From Pipra filicauda (taxonomy: Eukaryota > Chordata > Aves > Passeriformes > Pipridae), in NCBI RefSeq assembly GCF_003945595.2, contig NW_024104754.1, positions 6,533,241 to 6,597,240 on the forward strand: 64,000 nucleotides of DNA, in the 5' to 3' direction. Positions 51,201 through 61,700 of the stretch are shown here, piece by piece; the first letter of the stretch is position 1, and every line of letters begins with the position of its first letter. The notes beneath the pieces were generated by a model. It made no database searches and was not told where the DNA came from. It saw only the letters and a program-made list of their open reading frames with translations. Position numbers and translations under genes: made by a program.

Positions 51201-53663
51201 ATCAGAGAACTGAAAGTTTCCAAATGATGGAAGTATGGTATCTTTTTTGAGATTCACAAGAACTGTGTGACCCTGCCACACCTTCCATGATGTTGTAGAT
51301 CCATCATCCCAGGCAGAAACAGACTTCTGGTTTTTTGTAGTGTGGGAGCAGTTGGTTTGGATGCCTGGGAAAAAAAATATTATATAACGCTTGTGAAGCA
51401 CTTCCAATAGGAAGTTAACTTTCTTTCACAGAATAATGATGGTGGGGACAACACTAAAGGCCAGACTCTGCAGCATGTCTGTATCAGGACACAGCGGAGA
51501 GATAAGAACAAGAACAGAATTTTTTGAGACAGAAATTAGGCATTTTTAACATTACTGGGCTTCCAATACAGTAGATGATGTGGTCATTTTGAACATTCCT
51601 TGTAAAGAAAATGGTGTGAATTAGCTCTTTTGGTATTTTGCTTTTTATTCAATTTCCTTCTGTGCCTCCACTGCTAAATGTAACATAGTTTGAAATAAAT
51701 AATAGTCAGTTCCACTGTGTTCACCAAAGGTATTACAAAGCACAGAAGGGTTGTCATGGAGACAGAAATTCCTAAGTGAAGCAATAGAATCCCTAAAATA
51801 TTTAAGCAACACTTACTCCCCAGGACAAACATGAAGTAGAATACTTGCCATGAGAAGCTAGTTTGGAATTTTTCATGTTGAAATTGAAAGAGGAAATAAA
51901 ACTAGATCCATCTTGGAAAATAAAACCAAGTGGCTGCTAGATACGTTTAAATGAGAAAAAAATTGTGCACATCCACTTTCATGTCTACACAAAGACATGT
52001 AACTCAACACAGAAAAAAGAAATAAGCATAACTACATCTCTGGCTTTCATCTGCTTTCTGGCAGAAGAGCTGCAACATGTCTCTTCTGATGAGGAAAGGA
52101 AAGCAAGTTTTTCTGGGTGGTTCAAATCATCGAGAAGAATTAACTGTATTTTTATTTTGTCTGCCACTTCTTTTTGAGTGACTATTTACCCCACTCAGCT
52201 GATGCAGTGAGTCAGTGATATACAAAGGCCTTCTGGGAGGACACTAAAGAGGTACCTCAGACTTACAGAAATCTAATTCCTGCCTAGTGTTGCTTTAAGA
52301 CCAAACCTTCCTAGACCTGAAATAATGCAAGGGGCAGGTGCCCAGTCAACAGATTGCCTTTTCCATCACACTTAATTAAGCTAGTTTTGGCCTGGTAATT
52401 ACATTTACAAGCAAAAGGGTTGTGTTTTTTGGGACAAAAATTGGATAGACAAACTCAAACTGTCTGCACCAAACCATCTGCGTCCAGCATTGCTGGGAGG
52501 TATTAGGAAATGAATTTTTACCGGTTTCCAGTCTTTCCCATTATTCCTAGCCCTTACTGTTCCTTTCTGACAGGTTTCTTTGTCTCTTCTCTTTGTATAA
52601 TCTAGTCATTTCCTCTCCTCACTTGGCACTAAGGAGCAAGGGGAGAATAAAAAGGAGTAAGAGGAAAGGAGTAAAATACTGGCTGATAAAAAGAAAGAAG
52701 AAAAAGAAATCTGAACAGATGTCTCAAGCAAAACTCCCATGGACCTACACTGGGATATCTGCCCAAGCGAGGGAGCATGGGGAGGGCAGGAAACAGCCTA
52801 GAGAGATCTTTAAAATATTGCAGAGCTTGTAGTTAATTCAGATCAAGTGTTCCTGGGGACAGTTTGTGGCAATGAGGAGAATGTACTGAAGGTGTAGGAG
52901 GAGAACATAGTTTTTGCGATATCACTGCTTTCCCAGGCTCTTCCAAGTCTGTAATTTTGAGAGCTGTATGTTTTAACCCTCAGGAGAACGCTGGCTGGAA
53001 AATGAAAATGTTTGGTATGAGACAATTTATGGCAGGCCAAATACCATAAATTTACCCCTTTTGCCTTTTAATAAATTATCGACTGATCAATGCAACTTCT
53101 TAAAGTTACTGATAAAGGAGCCCTGTGTCTCCTGAAAACTCTGCATGGTTAGAGGGCTGCAGCTCTGGCAGCTTTATCCACAGCATGCATAATGTGAGTG
53201 CCTGAACACCTCCAGAGAAAAGGAGAGAGTGGGCAGTAAGCAAAGGTTCTTCATCTGATAACTGGCCTCCCCCCACATAAACCATTGATAGCTGATACTT
53301 GGCACCAAATGCATGGGAATATGGGACCCTGAACTTGTCACACCCTGGCACCTCCCCGTAAGTTTGTGTCCTCTCTTAATCCTGGCTTCCTCCTTCCCCT
53401 CCCTCCTGTTTCCTCTCCTTTTTGCAGCAAGCTCCAAATTCCTCTCAATGTTTCGAAGCTTGCTCCTCTGTTTTTCTTTTCTCATTCCCGATGAAGGCTC
53501 CTCCAGGTCTTTCAAACAACTGTCAAGTCTTTTTTAGCACCAGCGTTTACATCTACTGGTAGGACCTTGCTCCTACTCTCTTCTTCACACGACAAACTTC
53601 TACCTCTTCTTTATGCTTATTATGCTTGAAACGCAATCTTTGACAAAGAATTACAACAATTAT

Positions 53664-53673
53664 CCCCCCCCCC
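53664..53673 (+). repeat. C homopolymer
   Basis: Ten consecutive C in otherwise AT-rich sequence. Length may be uncertain because homopolymers are prone to assembly error. Confidence 0.85.
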
Positions 53674-55014
53674 AAATACACTGAGAGGCTCAATAGTCAT
53701 TCTGTTATTTAACAGAAGGATCTTACAAATTTGAAAGTCAGTGATTATCTCACACAGCTCAGGGAATCGACTGCCTTTTTAAAGCACTGAGTGCTGTATA
53801 TGTGCAGATGAAATGCAAGGATCCGCTTCCTGAGCCATGCACAATGGGGCTTTCAGGGGAACAAGTGAGCAACTATATAGTGACTTCACCAGTGCATCAC
53901 TGTTATGAGTCCTCTGGGCTACTCAAGTGGTCCAGAGCAATCAGGGTGCTTTGTGTTTGGGTGCAAAGGCCTTCCTCTCCCACACACTCCTGATGCTATT
54001 TTTGCATCACCCTGCTCACCATCAGCCTTTACTCCATAAGGTCAGCCCGAGCAGTTGCTGTGAGGGTGACACAGCTCTGCCTTTGGGACATGCAGTACAC
54101 ACAAGCCACCACACTCGGAATCAGGGTCTGGATTTCACAACTCATGCAGATCTGCAATCCTTTCCCAGCCTTAAAACTGACAGAGCCTTTGGGCAGGGTC
54201 ACACTTTGACTGAGCTGGCCTTGGCACAAAGATGACACTAACTAAACAGTTATAGCAATAATAAAAGCTGCTGGTTAGTTTATCAGATGTAGACAACACA
54301 TGCAGCTCCCACAAAGCACTCTCTTCTCCTCTACACATGGAAACATTCTAAATTTTGTATTATGCTGTTTCAGTAATGGAATATTCAGTAATCATTCGTT
54401 AACTGAAACACTCATGTCCAACAGCAGCATAGTAGCTCATTTCTGCACCTTCAGAAACCCTCTAGAGTTAGAGGGTCAGAGCCCTGAGTCCACAGAAAGC
54501 TTGGAGTCCAGGAATCCCTTTGTTTTAAACGAAACTAAAGACCAATCATTTCCCTGAAATGCTCAGCTTGTTCCAAGTGCTTGTTTAAATCAAATATAGA
54601 TATGCTCTATTCTTTCTGCAGTTGTTTGCCTGCTCAGAGACAGAGAAAACAACGTCGCAACTAAGTGCATGCACACCTCCATGTAAAACAAACCCCATAT
54701 CCAGGTTGTGATCAGCTGAGTACCCCTGGGGATGAGGAGGTATTTTAACCATGCTGCAGCTTGTTGGAAGAGAAAGAAGGGAAATGGAGAAAGCATGGAG
54801 GTGCAGAAAAAAGAGAACAGATTTTTCATTTTAAGGATGACATTTACAAATACCATCCCCTTTGGGTGAGGTTACATTTAAGCCAGACAGCTCAAACAAT
54901 ATTAAATCTGTGATGAGGTTCTATTTCTGAAGTGGTTTTCTTCTGAGGAACCTGAAATAGTTTCAGAGAAACATGAATTAAGCCTTACAGCAGCAGCATG
55001 TATGAAGAAATGAT

Positions 55015-55185
55015 TATTTTCCATTTAGTTGAGGGGGAAAAAATGGGTATAAAGATGGGTATAAAAAAGGAAAGGGGTCATGTGAGTGGTTCAAGGGTGT
55101 ACAGGAAGCCTGTGGCATAGCACAGAAATAGAATCCAGACCTCTTGACTCCTAGACTTGTACTTTAACCACGAAGCCATCCTTCT
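55015..55185 (-). mobile_element. MIR-like tRNA-derived SINE, near full length
   Basis: Read on the minus strand, the element starts ggatggcttcgtggttaaag (tRNA-like A box around 55,166-55,179), continues through gtctaggagtcaagaggtct and ggattctatttctgtgctat (B-box region near 55,125-55,137), then gccacaggcttcctgtacac and ccttgaacca, matching the MIR pattern 'gtgaccttgggcaagtcac'. The rest is more decayed, with a final part resembling 'cccatctgtaaaatgg'. MIR/CORE-SINEs are ancient in amniotes and inactive. The internal promoter boxes are mutated. Confidence 0.75.
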
Positions 55186-58100
55186 TTCCTTAAATATTCA
55201 AGAAGTTGAAATCTACGCAGCATCAACAAGTCAAAGATCTGAATGATGCCTGCCTTAGATTTTCAAGTATATATCTAAAATAGTATATGCATAGACAGGA
55301 AAAGATAATTAATTACCTGAGGCAATACATAGTAAGTGTAGTATAAATGGTAAATTTGTTTTCTTCCTTGGTGTGCTGCTGGAGTAGAACTCCATAAGTT
55401 CATTCTTGTTCCCAGCTGGGAAAGATTTCAGGAAATGGAGCTGGGAGGGTACAGTTAGTGAATGTTTGTTGACCTGGACCTTTCTTAGGTCAATAAATCA
55501 GATATTTACAAGACAAATAAATAAATATGCGTGTTTTGCACTCTAATAAAGATGATGCTACAAGGAGAATGCAGGAGCAAAGGATGAGCTTTTTAAATCT
55601 GTAGTAAAAACTTCTGCAAGGTTTATAAAAGGTATTACATTATAACAAAAGAAATAATAAATAAGCCTGGAAAGATTGTTGATTATTATCGTGTTTGAAT
55701 GGAGGCATGGCAGCAAAGATCACCTACTTCTGAAGTGTAATTCTTCAGTATTAAGCAGGAAAGGCTACTCTCAAGAAAGATTTCTAAAATGAAAAGTTGC
55801 TTGTGTTTTCATTGGTTAATGCGTAAAATCTGTCTTCCGGGTTCAATTCACCACCTTAAAACATCATACAAAGAAGGCAATTTTAGACAAGTCTAACCTT
55901 TTATGACTAAGGAAAAAAAAATCCAGTTATGTTTTCCAGCATTTGATCACTATGCAGATTTGTGTGACACTGGCTATTTACTTTTGGTCTGAAACAAGGC
56001 CCTTCACAGAGGCTGGTATGTGCTCTTTACTGAGATATCTTTGAATTCCAAGACAGCTGCATCTCCAGTACTGTTAATTTGGTTGGAAGGCACTAGTCTC
56101 AAAAGCAAGGAGAGACAGAAAACATTTGCCTCCCCTAAATGATTACTCTTGGGGGAGGACAAGTAACAGTAAGTTAAAATGAAGAGGAAAAGGAGAGACC
56201 AATTGCTTTTTTTCAGTTTTGTTCTGTTTTCCAGCTCTGGTATTTAGGCCTATTAGTCCGAGTGCATGTGTGTTCTGGGTCTTGATTTCTAGCCTCACTG
56301 TTTTATGGTGGTACTTTAAAAAACATGTAAGAGATTCCTTTCAATTGTTCAGCTCCCTTAGTGAGCAGCCTATTGCACTCAGCAATTGAAATATCAAATT
56401 AAACAGGACACCAATACTTCAAAAGCAGTGCTCCAGCTCAGAGATATGCAGAAAAAAAGCTAATTTCTTGATACAGGGGTAAAGACCTACTTTTTGTCTC
56501 ATCCCAAAAGAAAGGAGACCTGAGGCCAGGCTGGCACAGGAGTCCAGTCCAAGCATATCTGGATGCTGGCCTTCTTCCCCACACTGAAGCAGTTCCTGGC
56601 TTTATCTATACAACAGGATAGGGATGAACAAACATGAAGGGAAGAGAATTAGCACAAGATCAAGCTACCAGAACAACCACATCCACTAAATATCTCCCCA
56701 GAGCAGGATTGCCACCCTTCATTAAGCCATGGTCGTTACTTGTTATTATTACAAAGTTTATATTGCTTCATTGGGGTTTTCCAGTTGTACAAGAACACAG
56801 TGTCTAGGGATTTGCTGTGGAATGGGTTAGATTCATTTTCCAATCAGAAGTAATCTGTGTGAGGCAGACAGGCAGTTGAGGGTATTTTATATTAAAGAGA
56901 AAATGCACACTCAGATACATCGGGTAGCAGCAAATAAAATAAAAACTTGACTCCTGAAACTGAACAGTGACTTCTGAGATTCTATCCATTTCCAAAGCCC
57001 CATCCTACACTGCATGATTTGAGGACTGTACTCAAGTGGTGCTTATTCTGTGGGATACAGATTAGAAAATAGTGCCTTTTTGCTGCTCAAAATCATTCAT
57101 ACCTTCAAGCTTGATGCTCATTACAGTCCTGAGAGCAGGTGAACCTCTAAGCTAGGATCCCTTGCAGTCTAATGGCAAAAAGAATCACTGGATTTACTAA
57201 TGAGATGTTACAGGAAACTGATAGTGGTAATTTTGTACAGAGAAATCATCTGTCCAGATAAAATAAACATGGGGTTGAATCTTTGTACAAAACTCATTGC
57301 AAACCTGAAACAAGCTGTATGTCATAAGTTATCTGTTTTTAATTACGAGAAATAGAGTACAGGGCAGGTTTTCTAAGCAGTGTATATTTGTCTCTGTCTT
57401 ACAGATAAAATTCAGTGGCTTCAAAATGCACTATGGTGAAACAAACCTGAACTGACAATAAGCAATACACTAAAGACATATGAAGAATGGTACATGTTCA
57501 CAGCACTAAAGGATATGTTCTTTGCTGTTGTGGTGCTGTGACTCAAACTACTAAGGTGTTAAAAGGTGTTCTTGCACCATGAGACTGGTGATATTGTAGC
57601 GTGACACAGCAGTGTACTCAAATAGTGAGAAAAGGTCACGCTGTATCTAAAACAAAACTGGTAGAAAATAGTACCCTGAAGATCTCCTCTGCACTCTGAC
57701 AAGCATTCATTCCTCTGGTAAAGTTATTGCTGTTGTTTGGTGCAGAGGAAGGCAGGAAGAACAGGGTTCATTTCCTGTGGGATTTTTATTTTTCACCTCA
57801 GTAGCACAATCCCACTCTTTTAAAAGACATTTGATTAATTAACTTTGTAGATAAAAGCCAGTGAATTATATTTTATTTATGCCTTGCAGATTTAGGAATC
57901 ATTTTCATCACGTTAGTCACTGAGAAAAATCTTCCTTGGCATTGCTGTAGGGCAATATTGTTTCTATATAGCTTCCAGAAATTGCAGAATAACTAAAATA
58001 CATCTGCTACCTATGCTTATCTTGACATGTCCTATTACTTGTATTGCAATTATGTCCAGGTGACCTGGCACAGATTGTGTTCCTCTGGACTGGCCAGTTC

Positions 58101-59959
58101 TTGACACAGAAACATCCTTGCCCGAAGGGCTGTGAAAAATGGAAGAAGAGAGAGAGTGAGGACCACTGAGACTTTCAAGTCCAGCTCCTCAGACTGTTCC
58201 TTACCAGGAAATGACACAGCAGTTACCATGGCATTCTGCAAACAGCTCCAGCACACTAGCTAAATATTAAGTGGGCAAACCTCTAGGAGTTTGGCAGTTT
58301 GAATAAACATCTGCAAGGATCTGGCTGGACTTGGGGACAGGCTGTCCTTTGCAAAAGAAACCACAGAAACTGGTAGAGATGCATCCGTTTTCTAAGGCCT
58401 CTGCAAAGTCTAGAGGAAAGGGTATGAGGCAAATAAACATCCATGAAGGAAGAGAGAGATGGAAGAGTGGCTGGAAAAAAGTGTCCTACAGTGCACAGTC
58501 CAGTACAGTGCAGAAAGGTAGAAGGGAATTAGAAAACAGAGGTAAATGGAGGAGACCAGAGAGAGTGGTGTTCTCTATGCACCAAGAAGAGGATGCATAT
58601 TATATTGTAGATGGCAACTGCAGTGCCTTGTGTGTCATGTGACCACACAATCATGGGCAACTTCCCAGAGAACCTCTCAGAAGGTTTCCAGGCCCATGGT
58701 CTGGAAAACATCAGGTTCTTCTGAAAGATAGTAGCAGCTGCGAAAGAAGCAGGGACCACAGAGCTGTAAATTGAAGATGCTACATCTTTAGGAATTCATT
58801 TAGGAAACCACTGGGGGCAGGAAAAAGCAGAGTAAACCCTGCTAGGTCACTAAATCATAAATATCTAAGTTGTCTGGCTTTGGTAAGTCTCTTCTTGCTT
58901 CTATTCCTAAAGCTTCCTATCACAGGTTATGTGAGAGATTAAGACTGCCTCTTGGGTTGGGTTGGGCATTTTTTGTTCTGAATAAGCACTACATACAATA
59001 AGACATATTGCTTCAAATAGTGCTTCCCTTTCCAGGAAAAAAGTTCTGTACATAAGGGACATTCTGTGATCCCACGGTGACTGTGAGGCCATTGGCCAAC
59101 CTTTTCTCCTGGGTGACTTGGCTGAATGTGATAGTGTCAGATGCCTTGCATCTGTGTGCTCCCATTCTTGTGTAATTATGTACACATCCCAGTCTCAGCT
59201 GAGACTGCAAGCAGGAATAACACAAAAATACCACAACAACAGCTGTTTTGTTGGATTTTATGTAAACTGAAGCCCAGGAGTACAGGAAATCTTCAAATAA
59301 AGCTTCTTCCCATAAAAGAAACTTCTAGATGCGTGAGCCATGAGTGTCTGTGAACAAGCAATGTTTGGCTAGCGAGCTTGCCCTTTTGATGTCTGCCCCT
59401 TGCCATTTGATTTATAATAATATGTAATAATTTTCCAAATACCAGTAACTCATGAGAACATTAACACATGTTTTGGTGGTAAAAGTGTAAAGTGTGAAGA
59501 ATTTCATTGAAGGGCCACCATAAACCTGACCACATATTTTAGCAGGGTTTCCTTCCCTGGATAGATTGTTCTTGAATAAAAAATTCCAAAACAGTCCTTA
59601 ATATAAGTTCAATGGGTTCGACAAGGTAGTGAACAACTGGTATGATGCTCAAAACTACATGTGATATGATATGTAATATGTTCATTTTACCTGTCAGTCA
59701 AGGATCCTCCTTCCACGTGAAGTCTTTCAAAGAAAACCAGGTCATTTGTTCCGTGGGTGACAAGATGCTGTGTGCAAATATTCTCCCGACATTTATGATC
59801 TTGCAATAAGGTGAACAGACCTCACCTACAAAAGATTCACAAGGCTTTACAAGTGCCGTGCCTGCTCACTGTGATGTGTTATATGCGTACTAATGGCTAA
59901 AGAAAAAGGAGTATGAGGTGATCATGATTCGAAACAGGACCTGTACAACAGGACTTGTA
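55186..59959. other. Gene-poor intergenic DNA
   Basis: No supportable gene or RNA. Frames are below about 105 codons and unrecognised. An inverted pair AGCGTGAC / GTCACGCT occurs near 57,599 and 57,635, short enough to be chance. A 14-bp tandem duplication with one mismatch is at 59,933-59,960. Confidence 0.6.
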
Positions 59960-59960
59960 C

Positions 59961-61700
59961 AAACCACTCCAGTTAACCACCATTAAAAGCCTCCAGCACT
60001 AGGGATGGAAACCTGTGGTCAGTCTGCTGCTCTGCCAGGGTACTCTTGCCTTTAGAGGGTTCTTCCTAATGCTGCAGTCTGTCTTGCTGCAGTGCAATCC
60101 CATCAGTACTTGCCTTGCCTATGACAGATCTGAAGGACATGTGATTTCCTTCCTCTTTGCAGCAAACCTTCATGTTTTCAACGACTGGTATTCTCTCCCC
60201 AGTCTCCTCTTCTCTGAGTCAACACACCCCCTTCAATCCTTTCCAGACTTCTGACTGATTTTACTGCACTCCTCTCATCTCCTTCCAGCTGGGGACAGCT
60301 TTCTGGCTGCACAGTGCCCCAAACACTGCTCTAGCTAAGGGCACTACTGATGCTGATCCTCACAAACCTTTTCTTTTCCAGTGCAGAGCTGTTATCTCAC
60401 CTGCTGTTCCTCACTGTGCATTTGTGCTGCAGACTGTTCCTGCATGGCTGGTGAAGCTTGTACTTTACTTGTTTTGTGTAAGACCAGTTCTACAGCTTGT
60501 TCAGTTTCTACCATCCAAATCCTATCCCCCAACACGCCTGCAGTCCCTCACACTCAGGGCTGTGTGGAGGTTTGAAAAGCAGACTCTATTCATCATCCAA
60601 GTCATTAATGAAAATAATGAACAGTGCTGGGCCAGACCAGACTCCTGTGGAACTCAGAATTAAGGAGCTCAGTTTATCCTTCTATTTTGACAGCAAATTT
60701 TCTGTAACTACTCAGCCTTGTTGCCAACCAGTGTGAGACTCACTTTTCATCTCACCATATTTCTCTTTCTTGCTTACATAAAGCTCTGCCAAAAGCCTAT
60801 GAAAATCAAGATATATGGCATTTACTGCTTCTTCCTGTCAGTGTGGTAAGAATTACCTCATCAAATGATGAAATTAGGTGGTTTGACACAGCTTGTTCTT
60901 CAGAGAGCCATGATTTTTTCCTCTCAGTACTTATGAATAATGGCTTGACTAATTTTTCCAGTATTTTTTTAGGAACTGAAATAAGCTGAGCTCTATAATG
61001 CTCAGACTCTTCTTTAAAAAGAGAGAAAAAGAAATATTATATTTGCCCTCTTCCCTTCTTTGATACCTCACCTTTCTTGAGAGAACCATAAATGATTCTG
61101 AAATTACATCAGGTAATTCTCCAAGTATTCTGGGCTATAATTCCTCAAGACCAGTTAAACTGAATATAGTTGGCTTCTTTATGCCCTTTGCAGCCCCTTC
61201 TCCTCTTATCCTAGGTGCAGATCATACTGCTTTGCCATGGTGTCTGTTGTTGTGGTTACCCACCTGCAGCTGGTTCCTGAAGCCTCTGGGTCAAAAACAG
61301 CACATGGTTTTCTGAGTAACATTTTCCCTTTCTGTTCAGTAACGAGCCATTTCCCTGGGATTTCTTTTACTCTGAGTTTACCTGCAGAAGTGTTTCTTAC
61401 TAGTCTTTATGCAAGTTGTTCATGTTACTTCATTTCATTCTTGCTTTTGTGTTTCAATCCTATATGCCAGTACCATGCTTGTATACTCATCTTCAGTAAT
61501 CCTCCACTTTCTTAATACTGTCTTCTCTTTCTTAGCAGCCTTTCCCTTACATCTGCCCAGAGCAGGATCTTCCCAACCAAATCTCTGAACATTTTACAAG
61601 ATGTGTTCTTGAGGTCTATACTCTTTATTTTGTTGTCTTCCTTCTCTTTCAATTTCCAAAAGAAGGCCATGGAAGCTGGAAGCACTTAGCTCCTCTGAAA
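59961..61700 (-). mobile_element. Ancient CR1/L3-type LINE, decayed but nearly contiguous
   Basis: Read on the minus strand, the region retains in correct order several blocks of a CR1/L3-clade reverse transcriptase, in shifting frames. HYRAQLISVPKKILEKL (about 60,945-61,005) corresponds to the 'NYRPVSLTSVPGKIMEKL' block. NKLCQTT (about 60,880-60,910) corresponds to 'NRSCQTN'. NAIYLDF (about 60,803-60,825) is the catalytic-region 'IYLDFSKAFD' block. GPALFIIFINDLDDE (about 60,588-60,640) corresponds to 'GPVLFNIFINDLDD'. Downstream, 59,970-60,420 matches the 3' untranslated pattern (complement of 'ttcttcctaatg…cccttgctgca…tctcctcttct'). The canonical YADD box is not intact. The 5' limit near 61,700 is uncertain. 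The element is inactive because of frameshifts and stops. Confidence 0.85.

Larger units (their letters stand above)
43991..55014. other. Gene-poor intergenic DNA
   Basis: No supportable gene. The longest frame (45,288-45,788, 166 codons, plus) has no signal peptide, membrane segment or motif I recognise, and both other frames and the opposite strand are also partly open there. Simple repeats lie at 47,382-47,404, 48,206-48,240 and 53,664-53,673. A perfect short hairpin lies at 48,183-48,205. Confidence 0.6.

Noticed and set aside
57599..57642. 8-bp inverted repeat AGCGTGAC / GTCACGCT
   Set aside because: Too short with a long loop. Expected by chance.
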